Made by a program: the position numbers and the translations under genes. From positions 99,822 to 163,821 of the forward strand of contig NZ_PVTD01000010.1 in assembly GCF_003003255.1 (NCBI RefSeq): a stretch of 64,000 nt of DNA, read 5' to 3'. The stretch is from Aliiruegeria haliotis. GTDB lineage: Bacteria; Pseudomonadota; Alphaproteobacteria; Rhodobacterales; Rhodobacteraceae. Shown one piece after another: positions 19,541 through 29,139 of the stretch. Within the stretch, counting starts at the first letter, position 1. Each line of letters starts with the position of its first letter. Under the pieces are notes generated by a model, which ran no database searches, was not told the origin of the DNA, and was given only the letters and a program-made list of their open reading frames with translations.

Positions 19541-20716
19541 TCAGATACGCTCGATGGCAAGCGCAATACCTTGTCCGCCGCCGATACACATTGTGATCAG
19601 GGCCCGTTTCCCGCCGATCCGTTCCAGCTCATGCAGCGCCTTCACGGTGATGAGTGCGCCCGTAGCACCGACCGGATGGCCAAGCGCCACTGCACCGCCA
19701 TTGGGGTTCACCTTCGCCGGATCGAGTCCCAGCGCCCGGTTCACCGCGATGGCCTGCGCCGCGAACGCCTCGTTCGACTCGATGACGTCGAAATCTCCCA
19801 CCGACAGCCCCGTGCGGGCACAAAGCGCCTCGACGGCCGGAACCGGTCCGATTCCCATCACCTCCGGTCGAACGCCGGAATGCGCGTATCCAAGTAGCCG
19901 CGCACGCGGCGTCAGGCCGGCCGCGTCCGCTGCGTCGGCCCTGCCCAGCACAAGAGCCGCCGCGCCGTCGTTGATGCCGCTGGCGTTGCCTGCCGTCACG
20001 GTGCCGTCCCGCTGGAAGGCGGGACGCAAGCCGGCGAGTTTCTCCAACGACGTCGCCTTGGGATGCTCGTCGGTGTCGAACTGCACCACCCGGCGCTTCA
20101 CCTTCACCTCGACAGGCACGATCTGGCTCTTGAAGCGCCCCTCCGCGATTGCGCGCGCGGCGCGTTCCTGGCTCTCCACGGCGAAGGCGTCCTGGTCTTC
20201 CCGGCTCACTCCGTGCTCTGCGGCGACATTCTCCGCCGTGACACCCATGTGACCGGTCCCGAACGGGCAAGTCAGCGCCCCGAGCATCATATCCTGGGCA
20301 CCGGCATCGCCCATCTTCTGACCCCAGCGGGCGGAGGGCAAGATGTAGGGCGACCGGCTCATGCACTCCGCCCCGCCCGCAAGCGCAAAATCCGCATCGC
20401 CCAGTGCCAGCGCCTGCGCCGCCGACACAATCGCCTGCGCCCCGGAACCACAAAGCCGGTTCACGTTCATCGCCGGAACGGTGTCGGGAACGCCCGCCTG
20501 CATCGCCGCGACGCGGCTCAGGTACATGTCGCGCGGCTCGGTGTTGATGATATGGCCATAGACCACTGTGCCCACCTGCTCCGGCGCAACACCCGATCGC
20601 GCGAGGGCCTCCCTTGCCACGATGGCCCCGAGATCGATTGGTGCCGTGCCCGCCAGCGATCCGCCAAACGTGCCAACTGCGGTCCGCGCGCCGCCAAGAA
20701 TCACGATGTCCTGCAT
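19541..20716 (-). CDS. Acetyl-CoA acetyltransferase (thiolase II family)
   Basis: 391 residues, the usual thiolase length. It condenses or cleaves acyl-CoA (acetoacetyl-CoA or beta-ketoacyl-CoA). Catalytic Cys89 lies in NVNRLCGSGAQAI; the active-site His is in NPNGGAVALGHPVGATGA; the second Cys is in LITMCIGGGQGIA. The sequence fits the phaA/bktB/atoB group; exact chain-length preference cannot be told. It lies 84 bp downstream of the MarR gene on the same strand and is convergent with pbpC (66 bp, no obvious terminator). No phaB or phaC is near, so a PHB role is not claimed. Confidence 0.9.
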   Translation of the reverse strand: MQDIVILGGARTAVGTFGGSLAGTAPIDLGAIVAREALARSGVAPEQVGTVVYGHIINTEPRDMYLSRVAAMQAGVPDTVPAMNVNRLCGSGAQAIVSAAQALALGDADFALAGGAECMSRSPYILPSARWGQKMGDAGAQDMMLGALTCPFGTGHMGVTAENVAAEHGVSREDQDAFAVESQERAARAIAEGRFKSQIVPVEVKVKRRVVQFDTDEHPKATSLEKLAGLRPAFQRDGTVTAGNASGINDGAAALVLGRADAADAAGLTPRARLLGYAHSGVRPEVMGIGPVPAVEALCARTGLSVGDFDVIESNEAFAAQAIAVNRALGLDPAKVNPNGGAVALGHPVGATGALITVKALHELERIGGKRALITMCIGGGQGIALAIERI

Positions 20717-20800
20717 GAATGCCTCCCTGTTTCCGTGCCAAGCCTACAGCAGCGACCGCCCTGCCACCGCAGAGACGTCACGTCGCATGTCCGTGGCCTC

Positions 20801-21229
20801 TCAGCCCATCGCGTCACCTAGAAGCGAGAGACCTGCGGAGAACGCCTCGGCCCGATCGCCCAGCCGCGCCAGAAGCTCTGACTGGTAGGCATCGGCCATC
20901 GCGGAAAGCTCGGTCATCATCGCCTCCCCGGACGGTGTAAGCGACAACCGAACCAGCCGTCCGTCTGTCGGGTGCTCTTCCTTGCGCACGTGCCCGGAAG
21001 CCTCCAGCCGACTTGCCGCCCGGCTGACGCGGCTCTTGTCCATATCGACCTGTTGGTGGATCTCCCGCACGCTGGAGGGGCCCGCATTGGCAAGATGTGC
21101 CACCACCCGCCACTCCTGCCGCCCGATTCCGAACCTTTCGTGATAGCGCGCCGAAAACTCCCTGCTCACCTGCCCGGCAAGGACGGCAAGACGGAACGGC
21201 AGGAAATCATCAAGATCGAAATCGTCCAC
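20801..21229 (-). CDS. MarR family transcriptional regulator
   Basis: 142 residues from a GTG at 21229, which has GAAGGAG 8 nt upstream. The open frame extends to 21340, but that would run almost into the divergent kbl start and add 37 residues absent from the family. The winged helix is [48 protein letters not shown], a textbook MarR pattern with the Asp-Gly-Arg wing tip. MarR proteins are small-ligand-responsive dimeric repressors. It sits divergent to kbl-tdh (125 bp between starts) and upstream of the thiolase gene, so either could be its target. Confidence 0.87.
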   Translation of the reverse strand: MDDFDLDDFLPFRLAVLAGQVSREFSARYHERFGIGRQEWRVVAHLANAGPSSVREIHQQVDMDKSRVSRAASRLEASGHVRKEEHPTDGRLVRLSLTPSGEAMMTELSAMADAYQSELLARLGDRAEAFSAGLSLLGDAMG

Positions 21230-21354
21230 GGCGCACGCTCCTTCAATCGCCCGTTCTACCTGCGTCCTCGCACAGAAATCGTCAACCCGCGTCGTATTGG
21301 GACTATGATCCTCGCCGTCGGCTTCCAATATGGAAGACAACGAGAGGAGCGCCC

Positions 21355-22548
21355 ATGACCCCCGAATTCGCCCAGCACCTGGCCGACACCCTCGCAGAGA
21401 TCGACGCGGCCGGATTGATGAAACACGAACGCCCCATCGCCTCCCCGCAAGGTGGACATGTGAATGTCGGTGGGCGGGAGATGCTCAACCTGTGCGCCAA
21501 CAACTACCTCGGGCTTGCAGATCACCCGAAGCTCGTGGCCGCCGCAAAGGCCTCGCTCGACGATGACGGATACGGCATGGCATCGGTCCGCTTCATCTGC
21601 GGCACCAAGCCGATGCACCGCGAACTGGAGCAGGCCCTGGCGAGGTTCCTTGGCAAGGATGACGCGATCCTCTTTGCCGCCTGTTTCGACGCTAATGGCG
21701 GGCTTTTTGAACCGCTGCTCGGCCCGGAGGATGCCATCATCTCCGATGCACTCAACCACGCTTCCATCATCGACGGGGTGCGACTGTGCAAGGCGCGGCG
21801 CTACCGCTACGCAAATTCGGACATGGACGCCCTGGAAACGCAGCTGAGATCTGCCCGCGCCGACGGTGTGCGTCACATCATGATTGCCACCGATGGTGTT
21901 TTCTCTATGGATGGCTATCTCGCAAAGCTTCCGGAGATCACATCGCTCGCGGAGGCCTACGACGCACTCGTCATGGTCGACGACTGCCATGCGACCGGTT
22001 TCATGGGACCGCAAGGGCGCGGGATGCCACATCACCACGGCGTCTCCGACAAGGTCGATGTTGTGACGGGCACCTTGGGAAAGGCGCTCGGCGGGGCCAT
22101 CGGCGGCTACATCGCCGGACCGCAGGCGGTGGTCGACCTGTTGCGGCAGCGCGCGCGTCCTTACCTTTTCTCCAACTCGCTTCCACCCTCGGTCGTTGCA
22201 GCCGGGCTGGAGGCACTGAAGATCGTCGAAAACGGCGATGCGTTGCGTTCCCGGCTGTTCGAGAATGCCGCCTACTGGCGCACGGGCCTGACCGATCTGG
22301 GCTTCGAGTTGCTTCCGGGCGAACACCCGATCATCCCCGTCATGCTCGGCGATGCACGGCTGTCTCAGGACATGGCGGCGCGCCTCTACGATCATGGCGT
22401 TTATGTCGCCGGGTTCTTCTTCCCGGTGGTCCCCAAGGGCACCGCCCGAATTCGCACCCAGATGAACGCCGCACTGACCCGCGCCGACCTGGATCGCGCG
22501 CTGGAAGCATTCGGCAAGGCAGGCCGAGAAACGGGGGTTCTGGCATGA
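21355..22548 (+). CDS. kbl: 2-amino-3-ketobutyrate CoA ligase (glycine C-acetyltransferase)
   Basis: 397-residue PLP enzyme of the alpha-oxoamine synthase family. It splits 2-amino-3-ketobutyrate with CoA into glycine and acetyl-CoA, the second step of threonine breakdown. Motifs: [46 protein letters not shown] (PLP-binding Asp and His) and [14 protein letters not shown] with the Schiff-base Lys. GAGAGGAGC lies just before the ATG at 21355. The stop overlaps the tdh start (ATGA), making a two-gene threonine catabolic operon. Confidence 0.96.
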   Translation: MTPEFAQHLADTLAEIDAAGLMKHERPIASPQGGHVNVGGREMLNLCANNYLGLADHPKLVAAAKASLDDDGYGMASVRFICGTKPMHRELEQALARFLGKDDAILFAACFDANGGLFEPLLGPEDAIISDALNHASIIDGVRLCKARRYRYANSDMDALETQLRSARADGVRHIMIATDGVFSMDGYLAKLPEITSLAEAYDALVMVDDCHATGFMGPQGRGMPHHHGVSDKVDVVTGTLGKALGGAIGGYIAGPQAVVDLLRQRARPYLFSNSLPPSVVAAGLEALKIVENGDALRSRLFENAAYWRTGLTDLGFELLPGEHPIIPVMLGDARLSQDMAARLYDHGVYVAGFFFPVVPKGTARIRTQMNAALTRADLDRALEAFGKAGRETGVLA

Positions 22549-23582
22549 GCAACACGATGAAGGCCCTGGTGAAGGCCGAGCCGGCCATCGGACTTGAGAT
22601 GCAGCATATCCCGGTGCCGGAGATCGGCCCAGATGACGTGCTGATCCGGATCAACAAGACCGGGATCTGCGGCACCGATATCCATATCTGGAACTGGGAC
22701 GAATGGGCCCAGCGCACGGTACCGGTGCCGCTCGTGACGGGTCACGAGTTCGCCGGAGAAATCGTGGAAATCGGCCGCCGCGTCGAGGATCTGCATGTTG
22801 GTCAACGCTGCTCGGGTGAAGGACACCTGATCGGCCATCACTCACGCCAGTCGCGTGCCGGCAAGTTTCACCTCGACCCGGAGACGAAGGGGGTCGGCGT
22901 CAACGTGCCCGGTGCCTTCGCCGAGTACCTCTGCCTGCCAGCCTTCAACGTGGTGCCGCTGCCCGATGACATCCCCGATGACATCGGCGCCATCCTCGAC
23001 CCGCTCGGCAACGCGGTGCACACGGCACTGAGCTTCGACCTCGTCGGAGAAGACGTGCTGATCACCGGAGCCGGTCCCATTGGTATCATGGCCGCCGCCA
23101 TCGCGCGGCACGTCGGTGCCCGACATGTCGCGATCACGGACATCAACCCCGCTCGGCTGGCCCTTGCGACCCAAGTCGCCGACGTGCGCCCCGTGAATGT
23201 GATGGAAGAGGACCTGAAGGATGTGATGGCCGCATTTGGCATGACGCAGGGCTTCGATATCGGGCTGGAGATGTCCGGAAATCAAACTGCGCTCGACCAG
23301 ATGGTCGAGTCGCTCACCATGGGTGGCCGCATCGCGTTGCTCGGCATTCCGCCGGGCAAGTCTCCGGTTGACTGGTCGCGGATCGTCTTCAAGGCGATCA
23401 CCATCAAGGGTGTGTATGGCAGGGAGATCTTCGAGACATGGTACAAGATGATTGCCATGCTCCAGAACGGGCTGGACGTGAGCAACGTGATCACCCACCG
23501 CTTCAACGTCGATGATTTTGTTCAGGGGTTTGAAACGATGCGCGGCGGCGCTTCGGGAAAAGTCGTCCTCGACTGGACGTGA
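22545..23582 (+). CDS. tdh: L-threonine 3-dehydrogenase
   Basis: 345 residues. Zinc-dependent medium-chain dehydrogenase that oxidises L-threonine to 2-amino-3-ketobutyrate, the substrate of Kbl. Motifs: [19 protein letters not shown] (catalytic-zinc Cys), [28 protein letters not shown], and the Rossmann loop [13 protein letters not shown]. In the structural-zinc lobe the usual run of cysteines is replaced ([13 protein letters not shown] lacks Cys), so only the catalytic zinc is evident. The ATG start overlaps the kbl stop by 4 bp. Confidence 0.95.
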   Translation: MSNTMKALVKAEPAIGLEMQHIPVPEIGPDDVLIRINKTGICGTDIHIWNWDEWAQRTVPVPLVTGHEFAGEIVEIGRRVEDLHVGQRCSGEGHLIGHHSRQSRAGKFHLDPETKGVGVNVPGAFAEYLCLPAFNVVPLPDDIPDDIGAILDPLGNAVHTALSFDLVGEDVLITGAGPIGIMAAAIARHVGARHVAITDINPARLALATQVADVRPVNVMEEDLKDVMAAFGMTQGFDIGLEMSGNQTALDQMVESLTMGGRIALLGIPPGKSPVDWSRIVFKAITIKGVYGREIFETWYKMIAMLQNGLDVSNVITHRFNVDDFVQGFETMRGGASGKVVLDWT

Positions 23583-23950
23583 GGCGGCAACGCCGTCCAC
23601 CATCGCCCGAGCCGCGGCGCCTGATACCATGCTCCGATACCGTCTTGACCAGCTCACGAACATGCCTGCCAAATCGCATGGCGATCCCCACGGAAGGATG
23701 AGGCGAGCAATCCACCGCGCTGCGGAGCCGCAGGCACAGGAGACGCACGTTCAGAAAGCGGAGGTAGTGCAAAAGATCGCCGATTGCGGCACGCCCGCGG
23801 AGAAATGAAATCCGATGGCTCACGCCGTTTCGCTACCGAGTTTTCCGCACTCACACCGCCACGCTGGCCGGCGGATTTGACATCAGATTTCTTCGCGACC
23901 GGGAACTTTGAATTCGGAGGGTTTGGGAAGAATGCGCCGCCATCCGCTCC
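23583..23950. other. Intergenic stretch after tdh, no supported gene
   Basis: About 370 bp between tdh and the tRNA-Lys terminator. Overlapping short frames on both strands (for example 23503-23823 minus) have no ribosome site and no family resemblance. No terminator hairpin for tdh with a T-run was seen. Confidence 0.45.
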
Positions 23951-23990
23951 AAAAAAACCAAAGGGCTCAGGCGTATCCGCCTAAGCCCTT
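23951..23990 (-). terminator. Rho-independent terminator of tRNA-Lys
   Basis: On the minus strand a 13-bp stem (arms 23978-23990 and 23961-23973, one mismatch) closes a 4-nt loop and is followed by TTTGGTTTTTTT-type sequence at 23960-23951. It begins 8 nt after the tRNA 3' end. Confidence 0.85.
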
Positions 23991-23998
23991 GATTCGAA

Positions 23999-24074
23999 TG
24001 GTGAGCCGTACAGGATTCGAACCTGTGACCCACTGATTAAAAGTCAGTTGCTCTACCAACTGAGCTAACGGCCC
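23999..24074 (-). tRNA. tRNA-Lys (anticodon TTT)
   Basis: 76 nt including an encoded CCA. Acceptor arms GGGCCGT and ACGGCTC pair with one G-U. The D arm contains AGCTCAGTTGGTAGAGC; the anticodon loop is CTTTTAA, giving anticodon TTT; the T arm holds GGTTCGAATCC. It is followed by its own terminator. No integrase or duplicated tRNA 3' end was seen nearby, so it is not evidently used as an attachment site here. Confidence 0.97.
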
Positions 24075-24163
24075 ATCCGAGGCCCGCTGATTAGAAAAAG
24101 CGGCAAGCGCGGTCAACCCCAAAAAACCACCATGCTCTTTATTTGTTTGGAGGGTACGCGTAT

Positions 24164-25012
24164 ATGCGGCTGAGCATGAACACCCAAGCTACCATAGACG
24201 CGCTGCCCTTCATGAAAATGCACGGGCTTGGCAACGACTTCGTGGTCATCGACCAGCGAGGCGCGCCCCGAATCGTGTCGGAGTGCATTGCCAGGGCACT
24301 TGGCGATCGTCAGCGTGGCGTCGGATTCGATCAGTTGGCAATCATCACCGATGACGACACCGCCGATGCCGCATTGGTTTTCTACAACGCCGACGGCTCG
24401 CTGTCGTCCACATGCGGGAATGCAACACGCTGCGTCGCGCGCCACCTGATGGATCTGTCGGGGGCCACCTCAGTCCTGCTGAGGACGGAACGCGGCGTGT
24501 TGAGATGTGCCGATGCCGGGAACGGGTTGACGACCGTCAACATGGGCGCTCCGCTGCTCGGCTGGGATCAGGTTCCCTTGTCCGAAGCGATGGATACCCT
24601 TGAGTTACCGATAGACGGCGCGCCGACGGCTACCGGTATGGGCAATCCGCATTGCACCTTTTTCGTCGACGACGTCGATGCCATTGACCTCGCCAGTTTC
24701 GGGGCAACACACGAATGCCACCCGCTGTTTCCTGAACGGACCAACGTGCAGATCGCCCATATGATCGGGGAGGATCACCTCCGCATGCGGGTTTGGGAGA
24801 GAGGCACGGGCATCACACTCGCGTCAGGTTCGTCGTCCTGCGCAACGGCTGTTGCCGCGGCGCGGCGCGGTCTGACCGGGAGGTCCGTGACCATTGAACT
24901 GGATGGTGGCACGCTGCGGATCGACTGGACCGCGGAAGGCGTATTGATGACCGGCCCGACCGCGCATGTCTTTGACGGCGTGCTGACGCCAGCATTCCTG
25001 GAGAGCCTTTGA
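24164..25012 (+). CDS. dapF: Diaminopimelate epimerase
   Basis: 282 residues. It converts LL- to meso-diaminopimelate in the lysine/peptidoglycan pathway by two-cysteine acid-base catalysis. Motifs: [12 protein letters not shown] at the start, STCGNATRC with the first catalytic Cys, and [17 protein letters not shown] with the second. The ATG at 24164 has GGAGGG 9 nt upstream and is preferred over the ATG at 24176, which has no ribosome site. mtaB begins 2 nt after the stop codon. Confidence 0.95.
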   Translation: MRLSMNTQATIDALPFMKMHGLGNDFVVIDQRGAPRIVSECIARALGDRQRGVGFDQLAIITDDDTADAALVFYNADGSLSSTCGNATRCVARHLMDLSGATSVLLRTERGVLRCADAGNGLTTVNMGAPLLGWDQVPLSEAMDTLELPIDGAPTATGMGNPHCTFFVDDVDAIDLASFGATHECHPLFPERTNVQIAHMIGEDHLRMRVWERGTGITLASGSSSCATAVAAARRGLTGRSVTIELDGGTLRIDWTAEGVLMTGPTAHVFDGVLTPAFLESL

Positions 25013-25013
25013 A

Positions 25014-26291
25014 ATGGACGGTGTCCCTCCTGTGACACGGCCGCCGGTGTTTGCGACACTTGGGTGCCGGCTGAACGCCTACGAGACCGAGGCGATGAAG
25101 GAACTGTCCGCAGCGGCAGGGATCGAGAACGCCGTGGTGGTCAATACCTGCGCGGTGACCGCCGAAGCGGTCCGCAAGGCGCGCCAGGAAATCAGGCGCC
25201 TGCGTCGGGACAATCCGAATGCGACTCTGATCGTCACGGGGTGCGCTGCCCAGACCGAGCCAGAGACGTTCGCCGCCATGGATGAGGTGGACCGGGTTAT
25301 CGGCAACAGTGCGAAGATGCAGCCAGAGACATGGAAGGCCATGTCCGGACCCGATTTCATTGGATCCACCGAGAAGGTCCAGGTTGACGACATCATGTCG
25401 GTCAAGGAGACCGCCGGGCACCTGATCGATGGCTTTGGCACGCGATCGCGGGCCTATGTCCAGGTGCAGAACGGCTGCGACCATAGATGCACCTTCTGCA
25501 TCATCCCCTTCGGGCGCGGCAACTCCCGGTCTGTTCCGGCAGGGGTGGTGGTGGACCAGATCAAGCGGCTCGTGGCTCGCGGCTACAACGAGGTTGTGCT
25601 GACCGGCGTGGACCTCACAAGCTGGGGAGCGGATCTGCCGGCTGAACCGAAACTCGGCGATCTGGTCATGCGTATCCTCAAGCTCGTACCCGACCTGCCA
25701 CGGCTCAGAATCTCGTCGATCGATTCCATCGAGGCCGATCCCGCCCTGATGCAGGCCATCGCGACCGAATCCCGCCTGATGCCTCATCTGCACCTGTCCC
25801 TTCAGGCGGGCGACAACATGGTACTGAAGCGCATGAAACGGCGGCACAGCCGTGAAGATGCGATCAGGTTTTGCGAGGACGCCCGGCGCCTGCGCCCGGA
25901 TCTCACATTCGGTGCAGACATCATCGCCGGGTTCCCCACGGAGACGGAGGAAATGTTCGCGAACTCGCTGGCAATGGTGGAGGAGTGCGACCTGACCTGG
26001 CTTCATGTCTTCCCCTACAGCCCACGAAAGGGCACGCCGGCGGCGCGGATGCCGCAGGTCCACGGCGGGGTGATACGTGAGCGGGCTGCCCGTCTGCGCA
26101 CCGCAGGAGAAGTGCAGGTGCGCCGTCACCTCGGCGCCCAACTCGGGCAGCGGCACGCAATCCTGATGGAGAACTCGCGCATGGGCCGGACTGAGCAGTT
26201 CACCGAAGTGCGCTTCGAGACCGACCAGCCCGAAAGCCAGATTGTGCAGGCCGTGATCCGCGGGCATGACGGGACACATCTTCTGACCTGA
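25014..26291 (+). CDS. mtaB: tRNA (N6-L-threonylcarbamoyladenosine37-C2)-methylthiotransferase MtaB
   Basis: 425 residues. Radical-SAM methylthiotransferase that turns t6A37 into ms2t6A in ANN-decoding tRNAs. UPF0004 domain at the N-terminus with ATLGCRLNAYE, VVNTCAVTAEA and VTGCAAQ (three Cys of the auxiliary cluster); radical-SAM motif in NGCDHRCTFCIIPFGRG (CxxxCxxC); a short TRAM-like C-terminus. It starts 2 nt after dapF, so the pair is surely co-transcribed, as in many Rhodobacterales. Confidence 0.93.
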   Translation: MDGVPPVTRPPVFATLGCRLNAYETEAMKELSAAAGIENAVVVNTCAVTAEAVRKARQEIRRLRRDNPNATLIVTGCAAQTEPETFAAMDEVDRVIGNSAKMQPETWKAMSGPDFIGSTEKVQVDDIMSVKETAGHLIDGFGTRSRAYVQVQNGCDHRCTFCIIPFGRGNSRSVPAGVVVDQIKRLVARGYNEVVLTGVDLTSWGADLPAEPKLGDLVMRILKLVPDLPRLRISSIDSIEADPALMQAIATESRLMPHLHLSLQAGDNMVLKRMKRRHSREDAIRFCEDARRLRPDLTFGADIIAGFPTETEEMFANSLAMVEECDLTWLHVFPYSPRKGTPAARMPQVHGGVIRERAARLRTAGEVQVRRHLGAQLGQRHAILMENSRMGRTEQFTEVRFETDQPESQIVQAVIRGHDGTHLLT

Positions 26292-26308
26292 CAGCGGCAA
26301 TCGAACTT

Positions 26309-26929
26309 ATGCACCCCAATCCAGCCTTCCGTACGACAACGCAGAATGGGAACCTTCAATTCGCGCGCGAACGCGGGTTCGGGCAACTCACGGTGGCGAA
26401 GGACGGCTTGCCACTGGTTGCGCATGTCCCCTTCGCGCTGACCGATAGCGGCGATGCCGCGGATCTGCACCTCGTGCGGTCGAATCCGGTTGCCCGGGCA
26501 TTAACCGAACCGACACCGGCATTGATCGCCATATCTGGACCCGACAGCTACATCTCGCCGGACTGGTACGGCATCGACGACCAGGTTCCGACCTGGAACT
26601 ATGTCGCTGTGCATCTCCGGGGTACGCTGATCCCGCTTCCGCAGGAGGATCTTCGCAAGTCGCTGGACCGGTTGTCGCTGGCGTTCGAGGCACGCCTTGA
26701 GCCGAAGCCGGCCTGGACGGCCGCCAAGATGCCTGCGGATCTCCTCGACCGGTTGATGCGCAGCATTCGGCCCTTCAGGTTCGAGATCGAGACGGTAGAT
26801 GGCACCTGGAAGCTCACCCAGAACAAGGTCCCCGAGGCACGAATGGCCGCAGCGGACCATGTCGACGCCTACGGAATCGGGCAGGAGACCCGCCTTCTGG
26901 CCGCATTGATGCGCGGGGCCTCCGAATAG
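26309..26929 (+). CDS. FMN-binding negative transcriptional regulator, PaiB family
   Basis: 206 residues, the usual PaiB length. Motifs: MHPNPAFR at the start, FGQLTVAKDGLPLVAHVPF, GPDSYISPDWYG and VPTWNYVAVHLRG, all typical for PF04299. In Bacillus, PaiB represses sporulation and protease genes, but Gram-negative members are probably flavin-binding split-barrel proteins of unknown role. It follows mtaB by 17 bp on the same strand. Confidence 0.88.
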   Translation: MHPNPAFRTTTQNGNLQFARERGFGQLTVAKDGLPLVAHVPFALTDSGDAADLHLVRSNPVARALTEPTPALIAISGPDSYISPDWYGIDDQVPTWNYVAVHLRGTLIPLPQEDLRKSLDRLSLAFEARLEPKPAWTAAKMPADLLDRLMRSIRPFRFEIETVDGTWKLTQNKVPEARMAAADHVDAYGIGQETRLLAALMRGASE

Positions 26930-26986
26930 GGACTTCGCAAGGCCCCGACGCCAGCCTATCGTTCCGGGACCATCTCAGGAGGCTTC

Positions 26987-27589
26987 ATGAAGCTCTATCA
27001 CGCGCCCGCGTCGCCCTTTGTCCGCAAGGTCATGGTAACATTGCATGAAACCGGTCAACTCGAAGACGTCGAGGTGATCTCGGCCACAGGGACGCCGGTG
27101 GATTCCGCCCGGATGCCGACCTCCGAAAACCCGCTTGGCAAGATCCCGACGCTGGTGCGCCCTTCCGGCCCGGCGCTCTTCGACAGCCGGGTGATCTGCC
27201 GCTATCTTGATGCGCGGGCACACGGCGGGCTCTACCCTGAATCTCGGATCTGGGACGTGTTGACGCTAGAGGCGCTGGCGGACGGGATCATGGAAGCGGC
27301 TGTGCTCATGGTCTACGAATCCCGCTGCCGACCGGAAGAGAAGGTTCACGATTTCTGGGTCGAGGGGCAATGGGCCAAGATCGGACGCGGGTTGGACGCG
27401 CTCGAAACACGATGGGTCAGCCACCTCGCCGGACCGCTCGACATGGGTCAGATCGCGGTCGGCTGCGCCCTGTCCTATCTCGATTTCCGCCACTCCGACC
27501 GCCAGTGGCGGCAGGGGCGGGATGCCGTTGCCGCATGGGAAGTCCGCTTTGCCGAACGCCCGGCCATGTTGGCAACGCAGCCGGCGTAG
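26987..27589 (+). CDS. Glutathione S-transferase
   Basis: 200 residues. Thioredoxin-like N-terminal domain MKLYHAPASPFVRKVMVTLHETG, with the conserved NPLGKIPTLVRPSGPALFDSRVICRYLD glutathione-binding segment, then an all-helical C-terminal domain. The subclass and substrate cannot be told; Ser at the SPFVRK position is the candidate catalytic residue. An AGGAGG site lies just before the ATG. It is convergent with the beta-barrel gene 16 bp away. Confidence 0.9.
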   Translation: MKLYHAPASPFVRKVMVTLHETGQLEDVEVISATGTPVDSARMPTSENPLGKIPTLVRPSGPALFDSRVICRYLDARAHGGLYPESRIWDVLTLEALADGIMEAAVLMVYESRCRPEEKVHDFWVEGQWAKIGRGLDALETRWVSHLAGPLDMGQIAVGCALSYLDFRHSDRQWRQGRDAVAAWEVRFAERPAMLATQPA

Positions 27590-27605
27590 CTCGTGCAGCG
27601 GGGTC

Positions 27606-28256
27606 CTAGAAACTGTAGGTGACACCGATGTTGAGCGCATTGGTGATCACGTCTGTCTTCATGTTGCCGCCATTTTCAAGCTCGATGTCGTTCCAGGACA
27701 TGGTCCCCTTGTACTCCCCGAAGACCGACCATGCCTCGGTGAATGCGTAGGAGACGCCGCCGGCCAGCATCACCGCCGGACCGGTTACCTGGTATTCGAA
27801 GGTCTTGCTGTCGCCGCGCTGGACGTCGACATGCGGCATCGCAAAACCGACACCGCCGCCGGCATAGGGCGTGAGCTTGCCTTGCGCCCACTGGCCCGGC
27901 CACCGATAGAACACGTTGGCGGTAAAGATGTTCAGCCCGTCCGTCAGTTCGAGATCGTCGAATCCGTTGTCTACCTGGGTTTCGTCCGAGGCATAGACCT
28001 TGGCATGGTTGAACTCGAGCCCGTAGCCAATGTTCTGCGACCTCCACCAGGTCGCGCGAAGCCCGTAGTAGGGCGGCATGGCCGACGACTTTCCTTCCCA
28101 CTCAGCGAGGAAGTTGAAACTGTTGGTCCCGTCGTCTCCTTTCACCCGAGAATGCGGGGCCTCCTGGTAGCCCGTGTAGACACTGATGGCGACCTCGGCG
28201 CTCGCCGGGAGGGAGAGCGCGACCGAGGCGAGTGCGGCGGGAAGGATTCGTTTCAT
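27606..28256 (-). CDS. Outer-membrane beta-barrel protein, lipid A oxidase (LpxQ)-like
   Basis: 216 residues. Signal peptide MKRILPAALASVALSLPASA, then a small beta barrel of about eight strands ending in the outer-membrane insertion signature NIGVTYSF. The segments YTGYQEAPHSRV, AEWEGKSSAMPPYYGLRATWW and GYGLEFNHAKVYA resemble proteins annotated as lipid A oxidase in Rhodobacterales; Rhizobium LpxQ oxidises the proximal glucosamine of lipid A to aminogluconate. The barrel is secure; the enzyme activity is inferred from remembered family annotation. It is divergent from petABC. Confidence 0.7.
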   Translation of the reverse strand: MKRILPAALASVALSLPASAEVAISVYTGYQEAPHSRVKGDDGTNSFNFLAEWEGKSSAMPPYYGLRATWWRSQNIGYGLEFNHAKVYASDETQVDNGFDDLELTDGLNIFTANVFYRWPGQWAQGKLTPYAGGGVGFAMPHVDVQRGDSKTFEYQVTGPAVMLAGGVSYAFTEAWSVFGEYKGTMSWNDIELENGGNMKTDVITNALNIGVTYSF

Positions 28257-28412
28257 TGCATTTCTCCGTTTCAGACCGAGTCGCGACCTGTTGTTTCGCG
28301 ACCTATCACAGAGTCAGAACCGATCCAGAGGGCCTCTCGCTGCGCTGCCGAAACACGCGGAGTGTTGCCGCTGCGTCTCGCCCGTGCAAAATTGACGCGG
28401 TTTCAAGGGAAT

Positions 28413-28429
28413 TGCGACACCCGGTCGCA
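28413..28429. promoter_or_regulatory. Candidate PrrA/RegA response-regulator site upstream of petABC
   Basis: Perfect inverted repeat TGCGAC-N5-GTCGCA, 126 bp before the petA start. It fits the variable-gap half-site pattern (YGCGRC...GYCGCR) reported for the PrrA/RegA redox regulator of Rhodobacter, which is known to control cytochrome genes. Binding here is inferred. Confidence 0.45.
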
Positions 28430-28554
28430 GATGTGCGGGAATGTCGGCTGGACTGACCCAAACCATCCCTCTACTTACCTTTTCAGATCGGCTGCACGAA
28501 AGTGGAGCCAGTTATGCAATTGACGAATGCCAAGCCAGGAAAGGGAGATTCCTC

Positions 28555-29127
28555 GTGTCCCAAGCAGAAGAGCACGACGGCACCCGTCGCGACTTTCTCT
28601 ACTACGCCACCGCGGGCGCCGGCGCCGTGGCGACCGGCGCAGCAGTCTGGCCCATGATCAACCAGATGAACCCTTCGGCCGATGTCCAGGCGCTGAGCTC
28701 GATCCGGGTCGATGTCAGCTCGATCGAAGTCGGAACCCAGATCACCGTCAAGTGGCGCGGCAAGCCCGTTTTCGTTCGCCGCCGCTCGGAAGGTGAGATT
28801 GAGGCTGCCCGCTCGGTGGATCTGGGCGATCTGCCCGACAAGGACGCTCGCAACGACAACAAGGCCGGTGACGCCTCCGACACCAACCGCACGCTCGACG
28901 AGGCAGGCGAGTGGTTGGTGATGATGGGGGTCTGTACCCATCTCGGCTGCGTGCCACTCAACGACGCCGGCGATTATGTCGGCCCCGACGGTATCGGCGG
29001 CTGGTTCTGCCCGTGCCACGGATCTCACTATGACACCTCCGGGCGCATTCGTCGCGGCCCGGCACCCGAGAACCTGCCGGTTCCGGTTGCCGTGTTCGAA
29101 GACGAAACTACCGTCAAGCTCGGATAA
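28555..29127 (+). CDS. petA: Ubiquinol-cytochrome c reductase, Rieske iron-sulfur subunit
   Basis: 190 residues, very close in size and sequence pattern to Rhodobacter PetA. A twin-arginine-type N-terminus, [12 protein letters not shown], leads into a membrane helix ([16 protein letters not shown]) that stays uncleaved. The [2Fe-2S] ligands lie in [10 protein letters not shown] and [14 protein letters not shown] start at 28555 is chosen because GGGAG lies just upstream and the protein then begins as in Rhodobacter; the open frame back to 28441 has no support. petB follows by 12 bp. It transfers electrons from ubiquinol to cytochrome c1. Confidence 0.96.
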   Translation: MSQAEEHDGTRRDFLYYATAGAGAVATGAAVWPMINQMNPSADVQALSSIRVDVSSIEVGTQITVKWRGKPVFVRRRSEGEIEAARSVDLGDLPDKDARNDNKAGDASDTNRTLDEAGEWLVMMGVCTHLGCVPLNDAGDYVGPDGIGGWFCPCHGSHYDTSGRIRRGPAPENLPVPVAVFEDETTVKLG

Positions 29128-29139
29128 GGGAGGACACCC

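Noticed and set aside
23503..23823. Minus-strand frame after tdh with a Leu/Arg-rich start (SFLRGRAAIGDLLHYLRFL)
   Set aside because: Attractive composition, but no ribosome site and it overlaps the end of tdh; not enough support.
23999..24074. tRNA-Lys as an island attachment site
   Set aside because: No integrase or repeated tRNA 3' end nearby, and the accessory DNA begins 7 kb away.
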